A DNA stretch of 64,000 nucleotides from Prorocentrum cordatum. Its lineage: Eukaryota; Sar; Dinophyceae; Prorocentrales; Prorocentraceae. The notes under the pieces are model-generated. The model was not told the origin of the DNA and made no database searches. It saw nothing but the letters and a program-made list of their open reading frames with translations. The stretch is from NCBI GenBank assembly GCA_963575745.1, contig CAUYUJ010014347.1, forward strand, positions 222,009-286,008. The letters are read 5' to 3'. Below are positions 44,178 to 53,989 of the stretch, piece after piece (position 1 is the stretch's first letter; every line of letters begins with the position of its first letter). The translations under genes and the position numbers were made by a program.

Positions 44178-44280
44178 GGAGGAGGAGGAGGAGGAGGAGG
44201 AGGAGGAGGAGGAGGAGGAGGAGGAGGAGGAGGAGGAGGAGGAGGAGGAGGAGGAGGAGGAGGAGGAGGAGGAGGAGGAG
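44178..44280 (+). repeat. (GGA)n microsatellite
   Basis: About 100 bp of near-perfect GGA. Confidence 0.97.
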
Positions 44281-44604
44281 TAGGAGGCTGTTTTTTCTTT
44301 GGCCATCTGCTGCTTGTTTTGTTCCTGTTGTGATTGGGGTCCCCTCCATGGGCCCCGCGGGACGCCCGACAAGCGGCTCGGGATGGGAAGCTGGCCCCAA
44401 AGGGAAACCCCAGAGTCCAGGGCCTGTTTCCGTCAGGGCCCGCGTCTGCCGTGCCAAGAGCTCAGGAGGAAAACGCAGACACAGACACCTAAACGCCAAA
44501 TCCCAGGGAAACATGGGAAGTCATGGTGAGTTCCATTTCGAACATGCGAGCGACGCAAAACAGGTGGTCGTCTACGACGACATTGGCTCGTAAGTTGCTC
44601 GCGC

Positions 44605-44695
44605 AAGGTCGCGCGTAAGCGCCCTCGTCTGCAATGTGGCGTGCCGCGCTGGCGGCCCGCGTGAGCCGCCGCGCAATGTCGCTGTGCCATCTCGC
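44605..44695 (+). repeat. dispersed repeat R1, copy 2
   Basis: Matches 7140-7225 in order and spacing (AAGGTCGCGCG, AGCGCCCTCGT, GCCGCGCTGG, AATGTCGCTGTG). Confidence 0.7.
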
Positions 44696-44751
44696 GTAGG
44701 GACCCCTTTTTGATCGTCGCTCATGCGCAAAAAATAGGACATCCTGGACTG

Positions 44752-44910
44752 TGTACAGTGGAAACCCATGCCAAGAAATACCGTGCTGGCCTTCAGGGTA
44801 CCCTGGGTTTCTTGGTCTTCGATGTTTTTTCAATGGAAATAGTGACGTTCCCACAAGAAATCGATGGACGTCCTGGGGTCTCAGGGTTGGGTTTCTTGTG
44901 GGCGCGCTCC
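44752..44910 (+). repeat. dispersed repeat R4, copy 3
   Basis: CCCATGCCAAGAAATACC, GGACGTCCTGGGGTCTCAGG and TTGGGTTTCTTGTGG match copies 1 and 2. The order R1 then R4 is the same as at 7140-7916. Confidence 0.85.
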
Positions 44911-45257
44911 CACTGTCTTCATCCGTATCTCCTTGGGCCCCTTCCGGACAAGGTCAAGCTGGAGAACAGCAGCCCCCGCCGCCCGCTGCGCAGTCGCCGG
45001 GGGGCAGCGGAGGTGCCGCCCTTCGGCCGACGCCCGCGCGCCTCGGCGGAGCTCGCGCCGCGCGGCCTGCCTCGAGACCATCGGGGCCCTCGGGCGGCCC
45101 CGGCGCAGCTCCCGCGCGGCCGCCCGCCGTGGCGCGGCCGCCCGCCGGCTCGGAGGGCTGCGCGGCCTCCGCCGCCGCCGCTCGGTGGGCGGCCGCCCGG
45201 GGCGTGATCCCACCGGCGCTGGCAGCGGGCGCACCGCGCGCCAGGGCTCTTCGAGGG

Positions 45258-45393
45258 CGTTCCACTGTACGCGCAAAGTGCCCACTCGCAAGCGTCAGAA
45301 AATAACACGCGTCTGCTTCTACACAAGGGATCTTCAATGCCCCGCGGCGGACCCAGGCCATTTGCGGGTAGGCACTTTGCGAGTAGTGGAACG
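45258..45393. mobile_element. MITE-like element with 23-25-bp terminal inverted repeats, copy 1
   Basis: The left end CGTTCCACT-(GTACG)-CGCAAAGTGCC is the inverse of the right end GGCACTTTGCGAGTAGTGGAACG. The interior is non-coding. A second copy lies at 63592-63721. No clear target duplication was found, and the similar right flanks (CG-x2-TGTCTA) suggest the true element may extend further. Confidence 0.75.
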
Positions 45394-45487
45394 CGTTTGT
45401 CTAAGGGTAGCGCTGGCGGGCAAGGGCGGCCACCCGCAGGCGCCACCTGCCCTGCCTGCTGGCGCCGTGGCGGCGCCAACGGGCAAG

Positions 45488-45643
45488 GTCGGCCACACGC
45501 AAGAGTGGCCCTTCGCCAGAGTGGCCTTTGGTGTTGGCCGGAGCGTCTTGCACGCTTGTGCTTGGCTCCCCCGCGGGCCCCAAGTCAGCCGCGCACCAAA
45601 GCTCATTCTGAATCACCCAGGGTCACTCTTGCGTGTAGCCGAC
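45488..45643. repeat. foldback repeat with about 46-50-bp arms
   Basis: GTCGGCCACACGCAAGAGTG (45488) pairs with CACTCTTGCGTGTAGCCGAC (ending 45643). Complementarity extends inward to CTTTGGTG against CACCAAAG. The loop is about 60 bp. It could be a non-autonomous element. Confidence 0.75.
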
Positions 45644-46171
45644 AAGGGCGGCCCGCACGGTGCGCGCCCTCGCCTGCGCTGGCAGGCGACGCTGGCCAGG
45701 CTTTCCTCCGCCGCGCGAGCGCCAGCGGGCAGAGGCGGCCTCCGCGCACAGCTGGCGGCCCACCTCTGCGGCAGGCCGAGGCCCGGCCCGGACGGCGCTG
45801 CGGGCGCCGGGGGCGCCGAGGGCGTCCAGCCGGGCGCGGCGAGGAAGCGCAGGGCCGTGCGCACCGCGGCAGGGCACAGCGATGGCAGGCCGAGGCCCGT
45901 CCCGGACGGCGCTGCGGGCGCCCGGGGCGCCGAGGGCGTCCAGCCGGGCGCGGCGAGGAAGCGCATGGCCGTGCGCACCGCGGCAGGGCACAGCGACGGC
46001 AGGCCGAAGCCCGCCCCGCCGAAGCCCGCCCCGGGCGGCGCTGCCGAAGCTTCTCCGGGCAAGAGGCGGAGGGTCGGCGGCGCCACAGAGGTGCGTTCTG
46101 TCGCGCAGGGCGAGGGCCCGCCGAGTGAGCCGGACTTCGGCCAGATAGTGGTGACCGGGGGCCAAGAGTGA
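45640..46171 (+). CDS. hypothetical Ala/Gly/Arg-rich protein with 38-residue repeats
   Basis: A 114-bp tandem repeat (45770-45883, 45884-45997, then a partial copy) is in frame and encodes GRPRPVPDGAAGARGAEGVQ followed by PGAARKR-AVRTAAGHSD twice, with few substitutions. The C-terminus has a basic GKRRRVGG cluster, a possible nuclear signal, and ends DFGQIVVTGGQE at a stop in 46169-46171. Upstream, the same frame runs through a repeat and a foldback element, so the real 5' end is unclear. No family is recognised. A chance frame through a GC-rich repeat remains possible. Confidence 0.35.
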
Positions 46172-46334
46172 AGTCGGGCGTGACCCTCTACAGGGGGACG
46201 ATTCAAGAATAGGTAAAGATTATCGGGGGACGATTTTCTCTAGTACTTCTGGGCATTTGGGAATACGTTTTGAATATCATGTTTCTTTCGTACCAAATCC
46301 GCCTGTAGGGGGACATGCCCGACCTACGCCAAGA

Positions 46335-46471
46335 GACGGGGGTCAATGCAAGCGGAGGTCAGCCAATGCGCTGGATCTTGCAGGATCCTGCGGTGCCAGG
46401 GCTGCATCAACCTGGGTTAGCCCAGGGTCATGCTGGATCATCCTGCAAAGCTTGACTGATCCGGGTTTGCA
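46335..46471 (+). repeat. dispersed repeat R2, copy 3
   Basis: GACGGGGGTCAATGCAAGCG, GTCAGCCAATGCGC, GGATCTTGCAGGATCCTGC and CTTGACTGATCCGGGTTTG match copies at 7241 and 30957. Confidence 0.8.
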
Positions 46472-46506
46472 CTAACCCTTGTCAGTGCGCCCCCGAGGTG
46501 AATTGC

Positions 46507-46980
46507 ATGGAAGTCGGGGAGAGCTACGCGAAGACGGTGAAGTTGAGGCGCTCGTTTGACTGGGAGGGTGTTCGAAGGTGTGTCATGTTCCTGAGGAACG
46601 AGAAGGGGTTGAACGTTGTGGGCCTGGTCCCGCAAGGCAAGTCTGCGCCAGACTGCGGCATGGGTGAGGTGACACTGCCAAGTGATATTCGAAAGAAGAT
46701 GAAGATCTGTCTGGAGATCCCCAGCGTCGATGGGAAAAAAAGCGCGGCCGCCCTGAACATGACTGTCAAGATGGCGTACAAGAGAAATTGCCTCTTCTTG
46801 GCCAACGGCGACTGCGAAAAGGACTCCGTGGATAAGGAAGTCTGGCGGTGGCTCAAAAAATCCTGGAGGGCAAAGCTGAACAGAGTATCCTCCGGCGCTC
46901 GCCAGGGGCGGCGCCAAAGGCGACGCCAGGGGGTGCAGCGCAGACAGAGGCAATGCCGAGCAACACCAAGCAAAGCATAG
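46507..46980 (+). CDS. hypothetical protein, 157 residues
   Basis: ATG 46507 opens a frame with balanced, protein-like composition: EVGESYAKTVKLRRSFDWEG, MFLRNEKGLNVVGLVPQGKS, GEVTLPSDIRKKMKICLEIP and KRNCLFLANGDCEKDSVDKE are all plausible folded segments. The final 30 residues are Arg/Gln-rich and arise where the frame runs into the GGCGGCGCC hairpin and the AATGCCAAGC minisatellite, so the natural end is probably near 46900. Its GC and codon use differ from the surrounding repeats. I recognise no domain. It may be one exon or a retroposed fragment, since it lies between R2 and the hairpin. Confidence 0.45.
   Translation: MEVGESYAKTVKLRRSFDWEGVRRCVMFLRNEKGLNVVGLVPQGKSAPDCGMGEVTLPSDIRKKMKICLEIPSVDGKKSAAALNMTVKMAYKRNCLFLANGDCEKDSVDKEVWRWLKKSWRAKLNRVSSGARQGRRQRRRQGVQRRQRQCRATPSKA
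46893..46945. repeat. GGCGGCGCC hairpin, copy 2
   Basis: GCTCGCCAGGGGCGGCGCC followed by AAAGGCGACGCCAGGGGGTGC, an imperfect version of the 7655-7715 hairpin with the same flanks. Confidence 0.6.
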
Positions 46981-47290
46981 CAATGCCAAGCAACGCCAAG
47001 CAATGCAAGTCAATGTCAAGCAATGCTAAGCAATAACAGGCAACGCCGAGCAATACCACGCAACGCTAAGCAACGCGAATCATGCCAGCCACTGCCAAGT
47101 ATTGCAACGCAATGCCAGGCAACGACTCCAAGCATGACTAATCAATGTCAAGCATTGCAATACCAATGCCAAGTCATGCCGAACGACATCAGCCACTGGC
47201 AAGCAACGCCAAATCAGGCCACGGGGAGCCAAGCGACGCATAGCAATGCAGATCAATGCTAAGCAATGCCAAGCTATCCCAAGTAACCAC
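46960..47290 (+). repeat. AATGCCAAGC minisatellite, locus 2
   Basis: About 330 bp of CAATGCCAAGCAACGCC-type words with a basic step near 10-11 bp and many substitutions. It is denser than the copy at 42780-43030. Confidence 0.9.
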
Positions 47291-48180
47291 TCCAAGAACT
47301 TCCAAATATTGCCAAACAATGCCAGCTGTTGTTCTGCATGCCATTGCATTGTCATTGCTCAGACCTGCTCTGAAGAACCCTAATTCGCGGTGCGTGGGGG
47401 TCATCGAATGTCTTTTATGTGCTAGAGGCTGTCCTGCTCCCCCACCACCATGCATCCGACGACGTGAGTTCTTCAATCCACGGCTCTAGAGCTCTTGACC
47501 CCTTCCCTGGGGACAGTTCTTCGTCTGTGGCTGCGATGCCCTCCAGAGATCGCCCATGCACCACCAGCACTACTTCTGGGACGGGCTCGTGGGCGTCATC
47601 AGCCTGGCTCAGGGGCTCCCGCACAGGCTGGTCGCGTGAGCTCCCGGTGCTCGTCTCCAGACCCCTCCTACTCCTTTCTCGGGGCGTCAAGCGGGAGGGG
47701 GGGGGATCTCATGGCGGAGGCCATGACATCTCCCCAGATACCATGGCCCCCTCATCTTCTTTCAATGCGTCCCTTGGTCCCCACCTCGTTTGCGCACATG
47801 CCTCGGGCCATGCTTTCTACCCCCCCCCCTCTTCGATGCTCCCCGGTGGCCGCCTCCTTCTGTCGGCAGGCGGCGATGAAAAAAAGTGCCCACGGAGGTC
47901 TGTTCGCCGTTCTCGGGCTTAAGGGGGCCCTCGCTGGTTGGAGCCGGCTGGGAGCCGAGGTGGCCCAGCACCGGTTCGGGCGAGCAGGACGGGGGGGGGC
48001 CAGGTCCGAGGTTTTGGGTTCAGGAAGGTTTTTCTTCTTCGGCTCCTGCGAGCCGGCTTCGGGCCCCGCCAGAAGCGGATCCAGAGGGACAGAGTGCATC
48101 AGATGGGCCCCGGCAGGGGTCCAGGTTTGGGAGCCGAGATGGAGCGGCCCATTCCTGATCGATGTTTTGAGGAGGGGGAT
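47290..48180. other. no confident gene
   Basis: Mixed GC-rich sequence with G and C homopolymers (near 47695, 47820 and 47990). Open frames are featureless. Confidence 0.35.
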
Positions 48181-48310
48181 GAGGAGGAGGAGGAGGAGGA
48201 GGAGGAGGAGGAGGAGGAGGAGGAGGAGGAGGAGGAGGAGGAGAGGGAGGAGGAGGAGGAGGAGGAGGAGGCGTATGGGGAGGAGGCGGAGGAGGAGGAG
48301 GAGGGAGGAG
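48181..48310 (+). repeat. (GAG)n microsatellite
   Basis: GGA/GAG run with a GAGAGGGAGG break and a GCGTATGGG interruption. Confidence 0.95.
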
Positions 48311-49019
48311 GATGTCTGACCCCCAGCGCCCTCCAATGTTCGCTGTTCTCGGGCCCTTGCCGCCCACGGGGCTCGTGAAAAGCTCGTGCTCCAGAGTTGT
48401 GCTGCTGGAGGCGTTTTCTTTTGCGTCGGGAGGATATGCCGTGCTCCTGTCTGCAGGGATGTGTTCCTTGGGTTGGATGGGGCCGTTCGAGAATCGCCCA
48501 TGGATGGACAAGTTCGTCGGGACCTCCGGGAGTCCAGGGCCACGGGGAGCTTCCATGACCCATTTCGACCCAGTGTCCGGGACTGTCATTGCAAGCAGCA
48601 CAGCCTGCTTCCTGGGCTCTGCGCTGCCTCCCCCTGGCGGCGCCGCCTCTGGCGCGTTCCTTCGCGCCACGGAGAGGGGTCCAGTGTCGATCCAGGGAAT
48701 TCCACGCAGACGTCTGGCAGTTCATGCTTATGCAGGCTTTCTTTGTTTTTTGTGTGATTTCATATCTCCAGCCCAAGAGCTCTTCGAGATGAGAAGCCGT
48801 TCCCGGGGGGAAGCCCCTGGGTCTAGGACCCGTTCCCCTCAGGACCCCTTTCCATCCACTTCATTGCATCCCCCTTCCCTGCATGAGGATCGAAGCTGTT
48901 CCATGTTTTTGGTACTGTGTGAACCTCCAGTGATTCTTAGGCTTACGCCACACCGCCGACCCCTTGTTTATGCCAATCTGGGGGTAGTAGAAGCTGCGAA
49001 GGGGTGAAAAGGCGAGTGA
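48311..49019. other. no confident gene; contains a reversed hairpin copy
   Basis: The block near 48610-48660 (CCCCTGGCGGCGCCGCCTCTGGCG) is the reverse complement of the 7655-7715 hairpin with its flanks. An open frame 48312-49007 has no recognised domain. Confidence 0.4.
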
Positions 49020-49181
49020 TATTTCAAGCGAAACAACCCAGTTGTGTGCGCGAAGTGTTTTAAAGCGGGACGAGCGCCGCGGAGAGACCCTCCGAAACGC
49101 CCGGCGGAACCAAGTGACGAGCATTGCGACAAGGCACGGAAGTTGCGAGGAATCTGACCGCTGGGGACGGGATGGATAAGG
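49020..49181 (+). pseudogene. 3' end of an upstream zinc-binding gene copy
   Basis: These 162 bp are identical to 49557-49718. They encode the last zinc module fragment (FKRNNPVVCAKCFKAGRAPR to the DKARKLRGI end) and its stop. No 5' part of this copy exists in the window. Immediately after, the sequence switches into the interior of the downstream copy, so the arrangement looks like a partial tandem duplication by unequal exchange. Confidence 0.8.
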
Positions 49182-49694
49182 CCCGCGTTTACAGACGTGA
49201 GCCATTTATCGGACAGTCAGAAAGAACATTACAGGAGAACGGGCCAAACGCATCGCCCGGTCATGTGCCGCGCGTGCCACGAAAAATCGGAGGCCCAGAT
49301 TTTCCGTTGTGGAGCATGCCCGACGGGGGCGGATGGGAAGGCGCCCGCGTTCACAGACTTGAGCCATTTGTCCGATAACCAGAAAGTACATTATAGGAAG
49401 ACGGGCCAGGCGCATCGCCCAGTCGTGTGCCGCGCGTGTCACGATGCGCGCACGGGGGCGAAAAAGTTTGAATGCTCCGCGTGCCCACCGAACGGGGACG
49501 GGAAGAAACCAGCGTTTTCAGACGGGGGCCATTTGTCGAAAGACCAGAAGAAGAATTATTTCAAGCGAAACAACCCAGTTGTGTGCGCGAAGTGTTTTAA
49601 AGCGGGACGAGCGCCGCGGAGAGACCCTCCGAAACGCCCGGCGGAACCAAGTGACGAGCATTGCGACAAGGCACGGAAGTTGCGAGGAATCTGA
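49158..49694 (+). CDS. protein with repeated C-x2-C zinc-binding modules (Stc1-like)
   Basis: The frame is open from 49158, after a stop at 49155, to TGA 49692-49694. Numbering from 49197, paired cysteines fall at C24/C27, C38/C41, C78/C81, C93/C96 and C130/C133. Modules repeat about every 52-54 residues: C-G-A-C-P, PAFTD-x2-HLSDNQK-x-HY, G-x-AHRPVVCRACH. The spacing resembles Stc1-type domains, in which a CxxC pair precedes F/LS-x2-Q and a second CxxC; that assignment is from memory of the family. The tail is basic (RAPRRDPPKRPAEPSDEHCD). The only early in-frame ATG is at codon 23, so the true start is missing or non-AUG. Role unknown. Confidence 0.6.
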   Translation, partial: PLGTGWIRPAFTDVSHLSDSQKEHYRRTGQTHRPVMCRACHEKSEAQIFRCGACPTGADGKAPAFTDLSHLSDNQKVHYRKTGQAHRPVVCRACHDARTGAKKFECSACPPNGDGKKPAFSDGGHLSKDQKKNYFKRNNPVVCAKCFKAGRAPRRDPPKRPAEPSDEHCDKARKLRGI

Positions 49695-49909
49695 CCGCTG
49701 GGGACGGGATGGATAAGGGGGACGTGGAGGAGGGAGGATGGGGGAGCAGCCAAAGGCGGAGAAGGTGAAAAGTGAGCCAGTGGAGGGAATACGAGACAGA
49801 AAGCTGAGAGGGGAGACGGGAGGAGGGGGCGGAAGAGGAGGATGAGAAGGAGCAGGAGAACACGACGAGGACGACAATGGCGGCGACAGACTCGACGGCG
49901 TAGGCTGGG

Positions 49910-50550
49910 CACCTTTTTGGGGCCATCTTGGGGGCTTCGTTGACCGTTGTGGGAGCCTCTGGCGCCGTCGTCGTGAGAATCCTCTCGGGGGCCTGCGGGA
50001 GGCAGTTTGGAGGCTTCTGGGGAGCTGTTTTGGGGCAGCTTGGGGCTTTTTTTGGGCTTGTTGGGGGCCTCTTGGGGGCTTCTTGGAGCCTCTTGGAGGC
50101 CTCTTGGGGCCTCCTTGGCGCCTTTTGGGGCGGAAGGCTAGAATTTTAGGTTCGTGGTCCCCGTCTGGAGCCTTTCTTGGGCCCCTCTGTGGGCCCTCTT
50201 GGACTGTCTGAAGGCCCTCTTGAGCCGTTTTGAGGCGCTCTTGGGCCGTGTTGGGGCCCACTTGGGAGCCTCTCGGGTCGTCTTGATGCCGTCTTGGGGG
50301 CTTCTTTCGCCGTCTTGGAGCGTCGGAAGCCCGAAAAAACGCGAAGGCCAAAAACGTTGAAAAAACCAATGGAAATCGACGATTTTGGCCTCTTGGGGCC
50401 ATCTTGGGAGGCGTCTTGGAAGCTTCTTGGGGCGTCTTGGAGGCATCTGGGGCCATCTGGAGGCCATCTTGACCGTCTTCGAGTGTTTTTTCGGCGACTC
50501 GGGGCCCTCTTGGACCGTCTGCAGAGCTTCTTGGGAGCCTCTTCGCTCGT
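49910..50550 (+). repeat. CTTGGGG element, copy B
   Basis: GGGGCGGAAGGCTAGAATT (near 50130) and CGGAAGCCCGAAAAAACGCG to GATTTTGGCC (50323-50390) correspond to the two conserved blocks of copy A, embedded in CTTGGGGCCTC words. The left end with TCGCTTTGCTCATTCCGCC is missing. Confidence 0.82.
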
Positions 50551-51150
50551 TTGCGGCCCCCCCAGCAGACTCTCTGGAGCGGATGACCCCCCCCGGACCG
50601 CGCCGGCGGATCCCGGGGAATCCGGCCGGACCCCCCCCCCCCCCCCTCCAAAACGACCGGACCAGGCTCCGGGGGGAGGGGTTTGGGGAGGGGGGAAGCA
50701 TCTCACACGCCGATGACCCCAAGGGGTCGGCGGATTTCGTGGGCCTCGCGGGGTCTGAGCGGACCTGTGGAGCCCAGGCTAGACAGCCAGAGGACTGAGT
50801 TGTTCAATCTTGCATTGATGTCCTTTCTTTCGGTCTCTGGGCGGCCGTTGGCGGCCAACTGGACCATCAGAAAGCGATCACGAATGAAGCACTGGCTCCA
50901 GTAAAGTGATCGTTTCCTTGTTCATTGTCTCGCCGATCGGCGCGTGCCCTCGCATCCCCCCCCCCAACCCCTCCCCATGAAGGTGATCTTGGCTGCTCCT
51001 GGCGCCTAACTCAGGCAGGCGGAGTCTCTCCCATGATGGACGCACTGCCGCAAACAGTCGCAGTAAGCAGAGGTCCGCAGCCAGCCCCTCCCCCCTCCCT
51101 CCTCTTCCGCTCAATGTCGGAACGCCGAACAAGAACATGTTCACGAAAGA
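50551..51150. other. no gene seen
   Basis: Contains a C15 run near 50633-50648. Nothing else is recognisable. Confidence 0.4.
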
Positions 51151-51159
51151 GGAGGAGGA

Positions 51160-51480
51160 GGCCCTGGGCCCGTCGCCCTCTCTCCCCTCGCCCCTCCCCC
51201 ATCCCCCTCCCTCTCCACTTCTCGTCCCCTTCTCCATCCCCCCGTCGTCCACTCCTCGTCCATTCCTCGTCCATCCCCATCCCTTTCCACTCCCCTCCCT
51301 CTCCATCCCCCCTCCCTCTCCATTCTTCGTCCTTCTCCTTCTCCATCCCCCTCCCTCTCCATTTTTCGTCCACTTCTCGTCCCTTCCCGTCTCTCCATCC
51401 CCCCGTCTCCGCCATCACTCTCCTCCTCCTCCTCCTCCTCCTCCTCCTCCTCTGCTGCTGCTACGCGTCCGCGTCCCCCC
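51160..51480 (+). repeat. CCCTCTCCAT/CTTCTCGTCC pyrimidine repeat with (CTC)n
   Basis: CCCTCCCTCTCCATCCCCC and CATTCCTCGTCCA words recur for about 250 bp, ending in a CTC run at 51418-51453. Confidence 0.85.
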
Positions 51481-51730
51481 TCTCCCCCCTTCTCCGCGCG
51501 TCCGCCGCCCGCGTGCCTCGCCTCCGCTTCTCTTCGTCTCCGCGTCCTCGCCGCTGCCCTCCTGCTCCTGCTGCGACGTCCTCCTCCGCCCCCCCCCCCT
51601 CTCCCTCGCCGCCCCCTCTCCTGGCCTCGCCGCCGGGCGTTGGAGCGGCGGCGGCCGGTGCTGGCAGCGGCGCGCTTCCGCGTTCCAGTTCTCTCCTGAT
51701 GGGCCGATTTCTCACCGCCACTGCCAGAGG

Positions 51731-51792
51731 TAGGAGGAGGAGGAGGAGGAGGAGGAGGAGGAGGAGGAGGAGGAGGAGGAGGAGAAGGAGGA
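51731..51792 (+). repeat. (GGA)n microsatellite
   Basis: Near-perfect GGA run. Confidence 0.95.
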
Positions 51793-51799
51793 CGCCCTC

Positions 51800-52535
51800 C
51801 CAATCCTCCCTTCTTCCCCGTCCTACCTAAAGTAGTGGTGGTGGACGATTGGCCCATCATCTCCGTCCCTTTCCTCCAGCGGGCGAACAGGAGGGCGAAG
51901 GCTGCGGGGGAGATGAAGCTCCAGTGCAGACGCGGGGGGTCGTTTGGGGGTCGGTCGTCCTCCGCCTCCTCCTCGTCCTCGTCCTCCTCCTCGTCCCTCT
52001 AATCATCCCCCTCCCACTGAAAGGATTCCAGACAAGGTTCTCCCCGCTGGCATCTGGCTCAAGGAGCCAGGGTCCTGAAACTCCACCGTGTCTGGGCTAT
52101 CTCATGATATTTGTAGATCGTGTTGGGCGGTCGCCCAGACGACCCCCTACCGTATTACTGAAAACCATGTCGCTCTCTTACGTAACTCTTTGGTAGCGCA
52201 GCAGACCACGGTCTGCGATCTTGCCACAATGTCCTTCCTCTCGTGTGCCACCCTGGCGCTTCTCACCTTGATCTGGCATGCGCTCTTCACCGTGCCCACC
52301 ATAATCCGGGCTGCGGGCCCCAAGGGGACCTCACTATTCCGAAGAACGAAAGGATGAATGAGCACGAAGATTAGGGGGGTGACGAGGAACGTCGGTGGAA
52401 GGGAAACATACGATTTGGGATGGGGAAGAGCGTGAGGAGTTCCCGTTCGTCCTCACCCTCCCCTTCCTCATCTTGCCACTTGTCCTCCTGCATTGCCTCC
52501 TCCTCCCCTAACCGTCGTACTGATCCTCATCATAC
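51800..52535. other. no confident gene
   Basis: CTCGTCC tracts near 51955-52010 and short open frames. No domain seen. Confidence 0.35.
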
Positions 52536-52557
52536 TCCGCAGCCATGTTGGCTCAAG
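52536..52557 (+). other. diverged spliced-leader relict
   Basis: TCCGCAGCCATGTTGGCTC plus AAG matches the 22-nt leader at 20 of 22 positions. A poorer match to the 15-nt truncated form (about 10 of 15) follows at 52563-52577. This suggests an older SL-bearing retroposed cDNA on the plus strand. Confidence 0.7.
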
Positions 52558-52601
52558 CTAAGCTGTTCTGGTTCAGGCGCGGCGCCTGAGCTTTCTGCAG
52601 C

Positions 52602-53050
52602 ATGCCTCTTCAAAGCGGCCACGTGCTGCTCCGGTTCATTTGGCTTTCGTCCAGTGAGCTCGTATGGGAGCAGACTACGGGCCCTTTCAAGCAGTCCCCA
52701 TGTCCAGTGGCGGTGTCGAGGTTCTACCCGGACCACGGATCTCGACGTGGGATTGCGCATGCGGCATACATGCGAAGTGGGCGTCTCGTCTCGTTTGCAA
52801 ATGTGGTAAAGTAGCCCCTCAAGAAGTACGCCGTGCAGCCGAGCATCATGCTAAAGGTCACCAACACCATCAGCCTCGCGGGCCTGGTGGCGGTGGCAAT
52901 CGTCGTGGGGATAAGTTGGCACAGCGTCTTGATGAGCCTGCAACGCAAGTGTGGAAAATTGCTATCTGGTGGTTCCAAGGGTCCTGGCTCTTCTGCCGTC
53001 AGCGGCACTACGGAGAAGGACGAGAACCCGAAGGACCAGAGGGAAAATGA
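52602..53050 (+). pseudogene. short ORF with Cys4 motif downstream of SL relict
   Basis: Frames starting at ATG 52602 (about 70 codons) and ATG 52664 (128 codons) follow the SL relict. The second contains STWDCACG-x10-CKCGKVAP, i.e. C31-x-C33-x11-C45-x-C47 with a Trp before the first Cys, reminiscent of short zinc ribbons or RanBP2-like fingers. Downstream it is Gly/Arg/Glu-rich, and by 53066 it enters dispersed repeat R5, so only a fragment of any original gene remains. Identity uncertain. Confidence 0.4.
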
Positions 53051-53065
53051 GTACGTGAGACTATC

Positions 53066-53226
53066 ATCGGAGGTTGATCGGCCTCCTACCCTGACGCGTC
53101 GATTGACGGATTGGCCGTTATCGGTTCGCGAGAGGGAGTCGCGACCGTCATTTTTGTCGGGTCCAGGTCCGTCGGCAGTTTTCACTGACGGGTGGTTTAC
53201 CGAAGGGAAGTTTGTCCACCGCCGAA
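53066..53226 (+). repeat. dispersed repeat R5, copy 2
   Basis: TCGGAGGTTGATCGGCCTCC, GGTTCGCGAGAGGG, GTCGCGACCGTCATTTTTG, GTCCAGGTCCGTCGG and GTTTGTCCACCGCCGA match 42534-42726. Confidence 0.85.
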
Positions 53227-53445
53227 TCAAGCAACTGGAGGTGGACATCGCCCACTGCGGCAACTTCGGGAGATGCAGGCGGGAGTGCGAAGCCAGAGAG
53301 TTGGACGCAGCACGGGAGGCGGCTCGCCGAGAGCCTGCGCCCCTCGGGCCCCAGCTTACCCAGCACACGGATGTCGGGCACCGGCTGGGGCATGCCAGTG
53401 CCAAGATCGGGGCCCCCCAACGGGGTGGTGACCACACCGTCTTCC

Positions 53446-53604
53446 CCCTCCTCCTCCTCCTCCTCCTCCTCCTCCTCCTCCTCCTCCTCCTCCTCCTCCT
53501 CCTCCTCTTTCTCCTCCTCCCCCTTTTCCTCCCCCTTCCCCTCCTCCTCCCTCCCTCCCTCCCTCCCTCCCTCCCCTTCTTCCTTTCTCCCTCCCTCCCT
53601 CCCT
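53446..53604 (+). repeat. (CTC)n / (CCCT)n microsatellite
   Basis: A CTC run followed by CTCCCTCCCTCCC. Confidence 0.96.
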
Positions 53605-53989
53605 GTGGTGAGTCGGTGGGGATTCGGGGTCACCGCCCGGTTTTGGGAGACAGGTCGTTCTCCGAGGACGTCTCGGGCGACAGGGGCCTCAGGTCCGAGG
53701 ACGTCTCGGGGACGCAGCGTGCGGTGATTTCTTGGGGTGCTGCAAGGTCACCGCATGATGTATCACCGCACCGCTTCGGGTGTCCAAGGAAGAATAATTC
53801 GCCGGCCCAACGTGCCAGGGCGTGCTCAGATCTCCGGTACCTGGTTAACAGTATTTCTAGTTCGCGCGCGCGGGGCGGCCCCTGGGGGTCCCCGGACGAA
53901 AAGTACCCCGGCAAGGTCCCGGCAAGTCCCCGGCAAGTCCCCGGCAAGTCCCCGGCAAGGTCCCGGCAAGGTCGGGTCAGAGATGCCGG

